Positions 6,187 through 15,094 of a stretch of DNA of 63,786 bases are shown piece by piece. The notes below the pieces were generated by a model. That model had not been told where the DNA came from and did not search any database. It worked only from the letters and a program-made list of their open reading frames with translations. Position 1 is the first letter of the stretch. The number at the start of each line of letters is the position of its first letter. The DNA is from Gammaproteobacteria bacterium RIFCSPHIGHO2_12_FULL_41_20 (GTDB lineage: Bacteria; Pseudomonadota; Gammaproteobacteria; DSM-16500). Where the stretch lies: contig MGYC01000013.1 of NCBI GenBank assembly GCA_001801575.1, positions 1 to 63,786 of the forward strand. Direction: 5' to 3'. Position numbers and translations under genes: made by a program.

Positions 6187-7851
6187 TCACGACTCTTGCC
6201 CAACCAATTCTCTTGCGTGCTCTAATGTTTTTTGCGTGATTTTTTCGCCACCTAGCATGCGAGCAATTTCAGTAGTCCGTTCTTTATGCGCCAGCATGCG
6301 TATTTGCGTAAATGTTTGGTTTTTCTCATAAGACTTTTCTACTAAGATATGTTGATGACCTTGCGATGCCACGTGGGGATGATGGGTGATACATAATACT
6401 TGGTAATCCTTGCCCAGCTTCCGTAGTAGTTTTCCTACTTTTTCCGCAATAGCACCACCCACTCCCACATCGACTTCGTCAAACACTAAAGTGGGAATCG
6501 TGTGTTGTTCTGCTGTAGCAAGATGAATAGCTAAACTAATACGAGATAACTCACCACCCGAAGCAATCTTGGTAATTGGCTGGCTAGGCTGGCCTGGATT
6601 GGTTTGCATCGAAAATAAGACTCTTTCTAAGCCATATGGGGAAAACGGCATGGTTTCAGTTTCTAGAATAATATGGCAAGTGCCATGTGGTAGGGCAAGA
6701 GTACGAATAAGCTTAGTGATTTCCTGGGCTAATTGCGAGGCAGCTTGTTCGCGGCTTTTACTGAGGTGAATTGCTGCTGTTTTATAGGCTGTTTCTATAT
6801 TATGTTGTTGTTGGCTGAGATGGGTAATTTGTGAATCCACGGTTTCAAGGGAATGCAACTCAGTTTCCAATCGCTCTTGTAGTGAGATTAACTCCCCTGG
6901 GTTAATTTGGTGTTTGCGTGCCATGTGATAAAGTTGGCTAATGCGCTGCTCAATCTTTTCGAGTTGTTCGGGGTCTAAATCAACATGTTCTACATAATGG
7001 CGCAGTTCTTTTTCAAGGTCACCAAGTTGGATGCTACTTTGCTGCAGTATAGCCACCCAGTTATTTAAACCAGAATCAACATGATTTGCCAGTTCCAAGG
7101 TTTTTTGTACTTCATGTAGCGAGGATAAAACATTATGGTTTTCATCCTCTGTCAGTAATCGCAGTGCTTGTTGAATATACTGGATAAGATCTTTACCATA
7201 AGTAAGCTTACGTGATTCTTCTTCAAGCGTTTGCCATTCTCCTGGCTGTAGCTGTAAAGCATGTAGTTCTGCTAGCTGAAAGCGTAGCCATTCACTACGT
7301 TGCCCACTTTCTTTGCCGCGATTTTTCAGGACTTCTATTTCATGGGTTATGGTTCGCCTTTGCAAAGCTAAATTTTTAATGGTTTCTAATAGCGGTAAAT
7401 GCCCGGCGTATTGATCTAATAAATCACGTTGTTTTTCTGCTTTTAATAAGGCTTGATGTTCATATTGTCCGTGAATATATAATAAGCATTCACTCAATTC
7501 GCGTACAGCTTGGATAGTGGTGGGAGTACCATTAATGTAACTACGTGTCCGTCCATCTTTATGAATGACTCGTCGAATTAAACATTGATCCATATCTAAA
7601 TCATGTTCATTTAGCCACGTTTTTACGGAGGTTAATGCGTGAATATCGAAAGCCAGATTGATTTCCGCTTTTTCTTGCCCTGGTCTTACCCATGTCGCTG
7701 CGGCACGATCGCCCAAGGCTAGTTCAATAGCTTCAATGAGAATGGACTTTCCTGCGCCACTTTCCCCAGTGAATACAGTTGTACGCGAAAGTAGCTCCAT
7801 ATGTAACTCATCAATGGTAGCTAGGTGGCGAATATGTATATCAGTTAACAT
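6187..7851 (-). CDS. recN: DNA repair protein RecN
   Basis: RecN is an SMC-like ATPase that acts in recombinational repair of double-strand breaks. The 554-residue protein has an N-terminal Walker A (GESGAGKS, residues 29-36), a long central coiled-coil region (about 150-370) and a C-terminal ABC signature (ASGGELSRISLAIHLA) followed by Walker B (TLVFDEVDVGVGG). Length is normal for the family. The ATG at 7851 is two bases after the nadK stop, so the genes form an operon, as in many gammaproteobacteria. Confidence 0.97.
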   Translation of the reverse strand: MLTDIHIRHLATIDELHMELLSRTTVFTGESGAGKSILIEAIELALGDRAAATWVRPGQEKAEINLAFDIHALTSVKTWLNEHDLDMDQCLIRRVIHKDGRTRSYINGTPTTIQAVRELSECLLYIHGQYEHQALLKAEKQRDLLDQYAGHLPLLETIKNLALQRRTITHEIEVLKNRGKESGQRSEWLRFQLAELHALQLQPGEWQTLEEESRKLTYGKDLIQYIQQALRLLTEDENHNVLSSLHEVQKTLELANHVDSGLNNWVAILQQSSIQLGDLEKELRHYVEHVDLDPEQLEKIEQRISQLYHMARKHQINPGELISLQERLETELHSLETVDSQITHLSQQQHNIETAYKTAAIHLSKSREQAASQLAQEITKLIRTLALPHGTCHIILETETMPFSPYGLERVLFSMQTNPGQPSQPITKIASGGELSRISLAIHLATAEQHTIPTLVFDEVDVGVGGAIAEKVGKLLRKLGKDYQVLCITHHPHVASQGHQHILVEKSYEKNQTFTQIRMLAHKERTTEIARMLGGEKITQKTLEHARELVGQES

Positions 7852-7853
7852 GG

Positions 7854-8741
7854 TTATTCCACATATTGTAATTTTTTCCCCCAGTGTAATTTGCTACGTA
7901 AGGCTTCGTAATAATTATAATCTCGGGGGTGGATTAAATGTAGTGGTTGTGTTTTTTTGTGGATGTGAATATGACTGCCAGGTGGAGCGCTAATCCATCC
8001 TTGGCTGTCACAAGTTAAGCGTGGTGATGATAAGTTGTTGGGCGTTACCACAAGGCGAATCTGTGCATTGCCATCAATCACAATGGGGCGGTTGCTTAAG
8101 GTATGAGGAAACATGGGGACAAGCACAATGGCATCCAGTGTGGGATGTAAAATTGGGCCCCCACCTGATAAAGCATAAGCGGTAGAACCTGTGGGAGTGG
8201 CAATAATGAGTCCATCGGAATGCTGGCTGCAAACAAATTGATTATCAATATATATTTCAAATTCAAGCATGTGCGGAATAGTATCGTGAATTAAAGCCAC
8301 TTCGTTTAAGGCATCACCTTGCCCTAGTGATTTATCATGTAATTCAGTGGTGGCTGTTAATAGAAAGCGCTTTTCTAAAATGTAATCTCCTTCTAGTATC
8401 ATTTTGATTTTTTCTAGTTTTGTAGGATGAATGTCTGTTAGGAATCCCAAGCTACCGCGATTAATACCTAGTACGGGGACTTGTTGGCCGATAACGGCAT
8501 GAGCAGCATGTAATAGGCTGCCATCGCCACCGATCACAATGAGTAAGTCACATTGTTTGCCTAGTTTATCGCGAGGAGTGGTAGGTAAATCCATTTCCTT
8601 TAGCGTGTCAGCAGTTTCCGCGTCAACAATAATAACTTGGTTAAGATTACGCAGATAATCAATGAGGGTTTTTAGTGTTTCTTTGATTTTAGGATTACGG
8701 ACCCGCCCAATGATGCCAATGGCTTTAAACTGAGTCGTCAT
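7854..8741 (-). CDS. nadK: NAD kinase
   Basis: NadK phosphorylates NAD to NADP. The 295-residue sequence has the GGDGSLLHAAH ATP/NAD motif, LGINRGSLGFLTDI, the NEVALIHD element, and the Gly-rich SDGLIIATPTGSTAYALSGGGPI. I chose the ATG at 8741 (MTTQFKAIGIIGRVRNP) because aagga lies about seven bases ahead and the family N-terminus fits; the longer frame to 8822 adds 27 unrelated residues. It is divergent from hrcA, with about 100 bp between the start codons. Confidence 0.95.
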   Translation of the reverse strand: MTTQFKAIGIIGRVRNPKIKETLKTLIDYLRNLNQVIIVDAETADTLKEMDLPTTPRDKLGKQCDLLIVIGGDGSLLHAAHAVIGQQVPVLGINRGSLGFLTDIHPTKLEKIKMILEGDYILEKRFLLTATTELHDKSLGQGDALNEVALIHDTIPHMLEFEIYIDNQFVCSQHSDGLIIATPTGSTAYALSGGGPILHPTLDAIVLVPMFPHTLSNRPIVIDGNAQIRLVVTPNNLSSPRLTCDSQGWISAPPGSHIHIHKKTQPLHLIHPRDYNYYEALRSKLHWGKKLQYVE

Positions 8742-8844
8742 ATGGTTCCTTTTATACTCTGTGCTATATTCTAACAGTAAAAGCTTGACGAAGGTCTCTA
8801 TTTTACAAGATGATATCATCAATACACTACGATATTAAATACTC

Positions 8845-9867
8845 ATGAACTTACGTGCCCAGCAAGTATTAAAGATATTAGTTGAACACTATATTCAGCA
8901 TGGTTCTCCTGTTAGTTCTAAGCTTATTGCAGAAGAGCTATCATTAAACGTTAGCTCTGCAACGGTGCGTAATATTTTATCTGAACTAGAGGAGGCGGGT
9001 TACTTAACTTCTTTGCATACCTCATCGGGGCGTGTTCCTACTGGATTAGGGTATCGATTTTTTGTTGAAACATTATTGACAATAAAACCGCTAGATGGCG
9101 AAGAGGTACAAGAGCTTAGCCGTAAATTGGCTCCGGACTTAACTACATCGGATTTGCTACAATCTGCTTCCTCTATATTATCTAGTTTAACACACTTGAT
9201 AGGCGTGGTCACATTTCCTCGTCGCAATCGTATTGAGCTACGACAAATAGAATTTCTGCCATTATCTAATCATCGTATTTTAGTTATTTTAGTGTTAAGT
9301 AATCGTGAGGTACAGAATCGCATTATTTACACGGAAAGAGACCACACTCTTTCTGAGTTACAGCAAGTTACTAATTATCTCAATACCCATTATTTAGGGA
9401 AAGAATTACTGGTGATTCGCCGTGAGCTATTTGCGGCTATGCGGAAAGATCAAGCCATCATGATGCAAATGGCGTTAGAAGTGGCATCACGTGCTTTTGA
9501 ATCTGCCACAGAGGAAACGAAAGCCTGTTTGATAGTAGGGCAAGATCATTTAGTGAGCCATGCTAAGGATATTGACTTAAAGCAATTACAGACTTTATTT
9601 TCAGCTTTTACTGAAAAACAAGAGATTTTAAACTTATTAGATCATGCATTAGAAGCAGAAGGTATGCAGATTTTTATTGGCAAGGAATCCGGGTATGCTG
9701 CATTAAGTGATTGGAGCTTAGTTGCTAAGGCGTACTCTATTGATGGGGAAATAGTAGGTACGCTGGGAGTCATAGGGCCAACAAGAATGCCTTATAATCG
9801 AGTCATTTCTGCAGTGGGTGTAACAGAACAGTTTTTATCTGCAGCTCTTAACCAAACGAGCCCTTGA
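8845..9867 (+). CDS. hrcA: heat-inducible transcription repressor HrcA
   Basis: HrcA represses chaperone operons by binding CIRCE operators and senses GroEL. The 340-residue protein has the N-terminal winged helix (LRAQQVLKILVEHYIQHGSPVSSKLIAEEL, then SSATVRNILSELEEAGYL, SGRVPTGLGYRFFVE) and the GAF-like and C-terminal family regions (VIGPTRMPYNRVISAVGVTEQFLS). No CIRCE repeat (TTAGCACTC-N9-GAGTGCTAA) is visible before hrcA, grpE or dnaK. Its targets may therefore lie elsewhere, for example at groESL, while this operon uses sigma-32-like promoters. Confidence 0.95.
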   Translation: MNLRAQQVLKILVEHYIQHGSPVSSKLIAEELSLNVSSATVRNILSELEEAGYLTSLHTSSGRVPTGLGYRFFVETLLTIKPLDGEEVQELSRKLAPDLTTSDLLQSASSILSSLTHLIGVVTFPRRNRIELRQIEFLPLSNHRILVILVLSNREVQNRIIYTERDHTLSELQQVTNYLNTHYLGKELLVIRRELFAAMRKDQAIMMQMALEVASRAFESATEETKACLIVGQDHLVSHAKDIDLKQLQTLFSAFTEKQEILNLLDHALEAEGMQIFIGKESGYAALSDWSLVAKAYSIDGEIVGTLGVIGPTRMPYNRVISAVGVTEQFLSAALNQTSP

Positions 9868-9891
9868 TTAATACCGCATTGGACCCCATAT
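9863..9891 (+). promoter_or_regulatory. sigma-32-type heat-shock promoter of grpE
   Basis: CTTGATT and CCCCATAT are separated by 14 bases, close to the sigma-32 consensus CTTGAAA-N(11-16)-CCCCATNT. It overlaps the hrcA stop codon and lies 43 bp before the grpE start. Confidence 0.75.
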
Positions 9892-9933
9892 CAAAATAAG
9901 TACTCAATCTAAAAGGAGAGGAGAATATTATTC

Positions 9934-10515
9934 ATGTCACATGATATGCCGCCACCATTTGAACATAAACAACAAGAACATGCTGCTCGTGATGAAAAAG
10001 AAGAGAGCACGGTTGCGTCTGAACAATTGTCCCTTGCGTCGCATGAGGAGTTGCTAAAAAGACTAAATGAAGCGGAAGAAAAAACCAACCAATACTGGGA
10101 TCGCATTTTGCGTCTACAGGCAGAAAACGAAAATTCACAGCGTCGTGCCGAGCGTGAGATTGCTAACGCACATAAATATGGATTAGAAAAATTTGCGATG
10201 GAGCTTCTTCCTGTTATTGATAGCTTAGAGCGTTGTGTATTAACAGAGGCGAATGATTTGGCTGCTCTTTTGGACGGAGTTAAGCTGACTTTGAAAATGT
10301 TTTACGGTGTTTTAGAGAGAGCTGGTATTCAGCAAATTAGCCCAGAAGGCAAACCCTTTAATCCTGAATATCATCAAGCCGTATCTACCCAAGAAAATAT
10401 ACAGGTAGAGCCGGGTTGTGTAATTACAGTATTACAGAAAGGGTATCTTTTGAATAATCGGTTAATTCGACCCGCATTGGTAGTCGTTGCAAAAAAACCA
10501 GGTGTTGAAAAATAA
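9934..10515 (+). CDS. grpE: nucleotide exchange factor GrpE
   Basis: GrpE releases ADP from DnaK. The 193-residue protein has an acidic N-terminus, a long dimer coiled coil (residues about 30-90, EELLKRLNEAEEKTNQYWDRILRLQAENENSQRRAERE) and the C-terminal beta domain (NPEYHQAVSTQ...PGCVITVLQKGYLLNNRLIRPALVVV). A strong aaaggagagg ribosome site precedes the ATG at 9934. It is driven by the sigma-32-like promoter inside the end of hrcA. Confidence 0.97.
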   Translation: MSHDMPPPFEHKQQEHAARDEKEESTVASEQLSLASHEELLKRLNEAEEKTNQYWDRILRLQAENENSQRRAEREIANAHKYGLEKFAMELLPVIDSLERCVLTEANDLAALLDGVKLTLKMFYGVLERAGIQQISPEGKPFNPEYHQAVSTQENIQVEPGCVITVLQKGYLLNNRLIRPALVVVAKKPGVEK

Positions 10516-10531
10516 AGAAATGCCCCTACAT
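10504..10531 (+). promoter_or_regulatory. candidate heat-shock promoter of dnaK
   Basis: GTTGAAA at 10504 and CCCCTACAT at 10523 are spaced by 12 bases and resemble sigma-32 elements. The -35 overlaps the end of grpE. It would give dnaK transcription in addition to the grpE promoter. The -10 deviates (CCCCTA), so confidence is moderate. Confidence 0.5.
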
Positions 10532-10574
10532 TTAAAGTTAAGGGCTTTTAGGTTCTTTTTGGAGAAAAAATTAC

Positions 10575-12521
10575 ATGAATAAAATCATTGGGATAGATCT
10601 TGGCACCACCAATTCTTGTGTTGCGGTGATGGAGGGTGACAAAGCTAAAGTGATTGAAAATTCCGAAGGTGGGCGCACTACGCCTTCGATCGTAGCTTAT
10701 TTGGAAGATGCAGCGGAAGTATTAGTAGGCCAGCCAGCTAAGCGTCAGGCTGTAACTAATCCCAAAAATACAATTTATGCGGCTAAACGTTTAATAGGAC
10801 GCCGCTATGATGAAGAAGTCGTGCAGCGCGATAAAAAAATTGTGCCTTACCAGATTATTAAGGCTGATAATGGCGACGCATGGATTGAGGTTTCTGGGGG
10901 TAGACAATTAGCACCACCACAAGTCTCTGCACAAGTATTAATGAAAATGAAAAAGACAGCGGAAGATTACCTTGGTCATGAGGTCAAAGAAGCGGTGATT
11001 ACAGTACCTGCTTATTTTAACGACTCTCAACGTCAGGCTACCAAAGATGCGGGGCGTATTGCTGGGTTAGAAGTAAAACGTATCATTAATGAACCTACTG
11101 CTGCTGCGTTGGCATTTGGTTTAGATAAAAAGCCAGGGAATCGCAAGATTGCTGTTTATGACTTAGGTGGTGGTACGTTTGATATTTCCATTATTGAAAT
11201 TGCTGATGTAGATGGTGAACACCAATTTGAAGTGTTATCCACGAACGGTGACACCTTTTTAGGCGGGGAAGATTTTGATTTTCGCTTAATTAATTATTTA
11301 GTTGATGAGTTCAAGAAGAGTGCGGGTATTGATTTACGTAATGACCCATTAGCTCTGCAGCGACTCAAAGAAGCAGCAGAAAAGGCGAAGATTGAGCTCT
11401 CGTCAACACAGCAGACGGAAGTAAATTTGCCATACATTACTGCTGATGCTAGTGGTCCAAAACATATGAATGTCAAGGTAACACGAGCAAAACTGGAATC
11501 CTTAGTGGAAGACCTTATAGAGCGCACAGTCGAGCCTTGTCGTGTTGCGCTGAAAGACGCTGGATTATCCGCGTCACAGATTGAAGATGTGATTCTTGTG
11601 GGTGGACAGACACGCATGCCTATGGTGCAAGAGACGGTGAAGAAAATCTTTGGTAAAGAGCCGAGAAAAGACGTGAATCCAGATGAGGCAGTTGCTGTCG
11701 GTGCGGCGATCCAAGGAGCTGTACTGTCTGGTGCAGTGAAGGATGTATTGTTGTTAGATGTGACTCCCTTGTCTTTAGGGTTAGAAACATTGGGCGGGGT
11801 GATGACGAAGTTGATTGAAAAAAACACGACGATTCCTACGCGCGCTACACAGGTTTTTTCTACCGCGAGTGATAGTCAAACAGCAGTTACCATTCATGTT
11901 TTACAAGGTGAGCGTGAAATGGCGTCAGGTAATAAATCATTGGGACGATTTGATTTGTCGGATATCCCTCCTGCTCCACGAGGTATGCCGCAAATTGAAG
12001 TGACATTTGATATTGACGCGAATGGTATTCTGCACGTGTCCGCAAAAGATAAAGCAACGGGTAAGGCGCAGTCTATTGTTATCCGTGCTTCTAGCGGTCT
12101 CTCTGAGGATGAAATTAAACGCATGGTGAAAGATGCGGAGGTACATGCGGAGGAAGATAAAAAATTCCATGAACTTGTTACGGTGCGTAATAATGCGGAT
12201 AATATGATTCATGCTGTTACTAAGTCACTGAAAGAAGCGGGTGATAAGGTGAGCGCAGATGAGCGTACTGCGATTGAACGTGCTGTCGAGGCGCTAAAAG
12301 AAGCATTAAAAGGCGAAGATAAGGACTTGATTGAGAAGAAAACCCAAGAATTAACAGAGGCGTCAACAAAAATGGCTGAACATTTGTATGCTCAGGGGCA
12401 AGGCCAAGACCAAACAAGTGCATCAAGTGAAGCGCAATCACAGCAAGCAGGTGAGAAAAAAGAGGGCGTTGTGGATGCAGACTTTGAAGAAATCAAGGAT
12501 GACAATAATAAACAGTCCTAA
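10575..12521 (+). CDS. dnaK: chaperone protein DnaK (Hsp70)
   Basis: DnaK is an ATP-dependent folding chaperone of 648 residues. It opens with the [18 protein letters not shown] phosphate loop and has [34 protein letters not shown], and the adenosine-binding [14 protein letters not shown] in the ATPase domain. The interdomain linker is [19 protein letters not shown] near residue 393, followed by the substrate-binding domain and lid. The Gln/Ser-rich tail ends in [10 protein letters not shown], the usual Gram-negative terminus. A ggaga ribosome site precedes the ATG. Confidence 0.99.
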   Translation: MNKIIGIDLGTTNSCVAVMEGDKAKVIENSEGGRTTPSIVAYLEDAAEVLVGQPAKRQAVTNPKNTIYAAKRLIGRRYDEEVVQRDKKIVPYQIIKADNGDAWIEVSGGRQLAPPQVSAQVLMKMKKTAEDYLGHEVKEAVITVPAYFNDSQRQATKDAGRIAGLEVKRIINEPTAAALAFGLDKKPGNRKIAVYDLGGGTFDISIIEIADVDGEHQFEVLSTNGDTFLGGEDFDFRLINYLVDEFKKSAGIDLRNDPLALQRLKEAAEKAKIELSSTQQTEVNLPYITADASGPKHMNVKVTRAKLESLVEDLIERTVEPCRVALKDAGLSASQIEDVILVGGQTRMPMVQETVKKIFGKEPRKDVNPDEAVAVGAAIQGAVLSGAVKDVLLLDVTPLSLGLETLGGVMTKLIEKNTTIPTRATQVFSTASDSQTAVTIHVLQGEREMASGNKSLGRFDLSDIPPAPRGMPQIEVTFDIDANGILHVSAKDKATGKAQSIVIRASSGLSEDEIKRMVKDAEVHAEEDKKFHELVTVRNNADNMIHAVTKSLKEAGDKVSADERTAIERAVEALKEALKGEDKDLIEKKTQELTEASTKMAEHLYAQGQGQDQTSASSEAQSQQAGEKKEGVVDADFEEIKDDNNKQS

Positions 12522-12565
12522 TTTTTCATAGTGTGTTTTTATTAACTTATTCCTTTGCAATGTAT

Positions 12566-12597
12566 ATCAATCATTCCTGAAATAAGGAATGGTTGAT
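12566..12597 (+). other. hairpin in the dnaK-dnaJ leader
   Basis: atcaatcattcct and aggaatggttgat form a 13-bp stem (one G-T pair) around a 6-base loop, 10 bases before a ggagg sequence. There is no T-tract right after it. It could be an RNA processing or translation-control element between dnaK and dnaJ. Confidence 0.55.
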
Positions 12598-12636
12598 TAC
12601 AGGGTTGGAGGAATTTTTTACAATGATACTGAATCT

Positions 12637-13773
12637 ATGGCAAAGCGCGATTATTATGAAGTTTTAGGGGTTTCACGTAATGCAAGTGAGGATGAAATAA
12701 AAAAAGCTTATCGTCGCTTAGCCATGAAACATCATCCAGATAGAAATCCTAATAATAAGACCGCAGAGGAAAATTTTAAGCAAGCGAAAGAAGCATATGA
12801 AATTTTATCGGATAGTCAAAAACGTGCTGCTTATGATCAATTTGGACATAGTGCAACGGATGGTATGGCAGGAGCAGGGGCAGCGGGCTTCGAAGGAATG
12901 GGCGGCGTCAATTTTAGCGACGTTTTTGGGGATATTTTTGGAGATATTTTTGGTGCCCGCGGTGGCGGTAGTGCTGCGCAGCGGGGGGCTGATTTACAAT
13001 ATAACTTAGACATTTCGCTAGAGGATGCAGTACTTGGAAAAACTATGGAATTGACCATCCCTACGTTAGTAGCTTGTCAGGATTGTCATGGGAGTGGAGC
13101 GCGAAAAGGCACGTCTTTGGCTTCTTGCGAGGAGTGCCATGGGCAAGGACAAATTCGTATGCAGCAAGGTTTTTTCTCTGTGCAGCAAACTTGTCCTAAG
13201 TGTCGAGGCAGAGGTCGGGTTATTACTGACCCTTGTCCTACTTGTCATGGCCGAAGTCGACAAAAACAAAATAGAAAATTATCAGTTAAAATTCCCAAAG
13301 GGGTAGATACCGGCGATCGTATACGCTTGGCTGGTGAAGGGGAAGCAGGGGAAGGTGGAGCTGCTCCAGGTGACTTGTATATTCAAATGCATGTGAGGCC
13401 GCATGCGCTTTTTGAGCGGCATGGCAATAATTTGCATTGTGAGGTGCCTATTAGTTTTGTTACAGCAGCGTTGGGTGGGGAGCTAGAAGTGCCGACTCTT
13501 ACTGGACGGGTTAAACTAAAAATACCGCCTGAAACACAATCAGGCAAAGTATTTCGGTTAAAAGGCTTAGGTACCCCTTCTGTTAGAGGTGGGGGCGCTG
13601 GAGATTTGTTATGTAAGGTGGCGGTGGAAACCCCTATTAATCTTTCAGCTAAGCAAAAAGAGATGTTGCACGAGTTTGAAAAAACAGTATTGACAGACAA
13701 AACAGATCATAATCCTCAATCACGCTCTTGGTTTGATAAGGTGAAGCGATTTTTTGAAGATATGAAGCATTAG
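12637..13773 (+). CDS. dnaJ: chaperone protein DnaJ (Hsp40)
   Basis: DnaJ stimulates DnaK ATPase activity and loads substrates. The J domain ([23 protein letters not shown] in KHHPDRNP) is followed by a Gly/Phe-rich segment, a zinc region with four CxxCxGxG-type repeats ([32 protein letters not shown]) and the C-terminal substrate domains. The family N-terminus fixes the start at 12637. This ATG has no good ribosome site: ggagg at 12607-12611 lies 25 bases upstream and is better placed for an ATG at 12623, which opens a 14-codon out-of-frame ORF. Confidence 0.97.
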   Translation: MAKRDYYEVLGVSRNASEDEIKKAYRRLAMKHHPDRNPNNKTAEENFKQAKEAYEILSDSQKRAAYDQFGHSATDGMAGAGAAGFEGMGGVNFSDVFGDIFGDIFGARGGGSAAQRGADLQYNLDISLEDAVLGKTMELTIPTLVACQDCHGSGARKGTSLASCEECHGQGQIRMQQGFFSVQQTCPKCRGRGRVITDPCPTCHGRSRQKQNRKLSVKIPKGVDTGDRIRLAGEGEAGEGGAAPGDLYIQMHVRPHALFERHGNNLHCEVPISFVTAALGGELEVPTLTGRVKLKIPPETQSGKVFRLKGLGTPSVRGGGAGDLLCKVAVETPINLSAKQKEMLHEFEKTVLTDKTDHNPQSRSWFDKVKRFFEDMKH

Positions 13774-13783
13774 AGGTGGAGTT

Positions 13784-14263
13784 ATGGTGACAAAAGTACC
13801 TATGACCGTTTCCGGAATAGAGAAGTTGCGTGATGAATTGCAACGTTTAAAGCAAGTAGATCGACCCAAAATAATTAATGCTATTGCAGAAGCAAGAGCA
13901 CATGGTGATTTGAAAGAAAACGCGGAGTACCATGCGGCACGTGAACAGCAAAGTTTTATTGAGGGCCGCATTATGGAGATAGAATCCAAACTAGCGGGGG
14001 CCCACGTTATTGATGTAACTTTACTAGAGAATATGGGCAGGGTTGTTTTTGGTGCTACGGTAACTTTGATACACGGTAAGACCAGGCAAACAGTAATGTA
14101 TCAAATTGTTGGTGAGGATGAATCTGATATTGCTTGTAATAAGATTTCTATTATTTCGCCATTGGCACGCGCATTAGTGGGTAAATATGAAGGCGATAAG
14201 GTAGCAATTACTACTGCAGATGGAATGATCGAGTATGAAATTACTGAGGTAGCCTATATTTAA
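13784..14263 (+). CDS. greA: transcription elongation factor GreA
   Basis: GreA rescues backtracked RNA polymerase by stimulating transcript cleavage. The 159-residue protein has the N-terminal coiled coil ([53 protein letters not shown]) with the catalytic acidic tip (GDLKENAEY, residues about 45-53) and the C-terminal FKBP-like domain ending [16 protein letters not shown]. It follows dnaJ by 10 bp. carAB, often upstream of greA, is absent. Confidence 0.96.
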   Translation: MVTKVPMTVSGIEKLRDELQRLKQVDRPKIINAIAEARAHGDLKENAEYHAAREQQSFIEGRIMEIESKLAGAHVIDVTLLENMGRVVFGATVTLIHGKTRQTVMYQIVGEDESDIACNKISIISPLARALVGKYEGDKVAITTADGMIEYEITEVAYI

Positions 14264-14264
14264 T

Positions 14265-14888
14265 ATGGCCAATAAAGGTAGTAGTCGGCGCTGGCTTAAT
14301 GAGCACTTTTCTGATACCTATGTCAAACAGGCTAAACAAGCAGGTTATCGTTCTAGAGCTGCTTATAAGTTATTGGAATTGCAGAAAAAAGATAGCTTGT
14401 TCAAGCCGGGAATGACGGTAGTTGATTTAGGTGCTGCACCTGGTGGTTGGTCTCAGGTTGTTGCGCAATTAGTCTATCCCGGAGGGCGTGTTGTTGCGTT
14501 GGATGTGTTGCCGATAGAAGCGGTAGAGGGCGTAGAGGTTATTCAAGGAGATTTTCAGGATTCTGCTATTTTATCCATGCTAATGGATAGTTTAGGCGGT
14601 GCCAAAGTCGATTGGATCATCTCTGATATGGCGCCTAATCTGAGCGGTATTAATGATATTGATATTCCGCGTTCTTTAGGACTTGCGGAGCTTGCTCTAG
14701 ATTTTGCTGTACGGATCTTGCAACCAGAGGGCGGACTCTTAGTAAAGGTTTTTTATGGTGAGGGTTTTGAAGCCTTCTTAACTGAAATTAAGCGGTATTT
14801 TCAGAGGGTCGTTATACGAAAACCGAAAGCTTCACGTAGCCGCTCTAGTGAAGCCTATATATTAGCAAGAAATCGCCGAATTAGATGA
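14265..14888 (+). CDS. rlmE: 23S rRNA 2'-O-methyltransferase RlmE (FtsJ/RrmJ)
   Basis: RlmE methylates U2552 of 23S rRNA with SAM and is a heat-shock protein in E. coli. The 207-residue protein has the SAM motif VVDLGAAPGGWSQV and the K-D-K-E catalytic tetrad: Lys in RAAYKLLEL, Asp in ISDMAPN, Lys in LLVKVFYGEGF and Glu in SRSSEAY. It starts one base after the greA stop, so the two are translationally linked. In E. coli rlmE heads the rlmE-ftsH operon; here a 200-bp gap with a repeat separates it from ftsH. Confidence 0.96.
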   Translation: MANKGSSRRWLNEHFSDTYVKQAKQAGYRSRAAYKLLELQKKDSLFKPGMTVVDLGAAPGGWSQVVAQLVYPGGRVVALDVLPIEAVEGVEVIQGDFQDSAILSMLMDSLGGAKVDWIISDMAPNLSGINDIDIPRSLGLAELALDFAVRILQPEGGLLVKVFYGEGFEAFLTEIKRYFQRVVIRKPKASRSRSSEAYILARNRRIR

Positions 14889-14909
14889 AGTTGTCATCAT
14901 GGTATTCGG

Positions 14910-14996
14910 TGTCATCCTGAGCGTCAGCGAGGGATCAGTGTCCTTACGCTGAGCTTTAATAAGAGTATTGATCCTTCACTGACGCTCAGGATGACA
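14910..14996. repeat. 87-bp inverted repeat (GTCATCCTGAGC type)
   Basis: The 28-bp arms begin tgtcatcctgagcgtcagcg at 14910 and end with the reverse complement at 14996, with two mismatches and a 31-base centre. The sequence resembles the GTCATCCTGAGCG...GGATC palindromes that I recall as dispersed intergenic repeats in many bacterial genomes. It lies between rlmE and ftsH. Confidence 0.9.
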
Positions 14997-15094
14997 TTTT
15001 CTAGTCTATATTTATTAAATGAGTTACTATACCTAGTATAGGGATAGTGAGTTTTAAAGAGCTGAATTATTTAGTTAATCAGGGGCCTGCTGAC

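Noticed and set aside
8742-8844. CIRCE element before hrcA
   Set aside because: I searched by eye for TTAGCACTC and its inverted partner in this gap and before grpE and dnaK and did not find it.
11294-11827. 177-codon open frame on the minus strand
   Set aside because: It is antisense to dnaK and reads as a codon-bias shadow with no recognisable domain.
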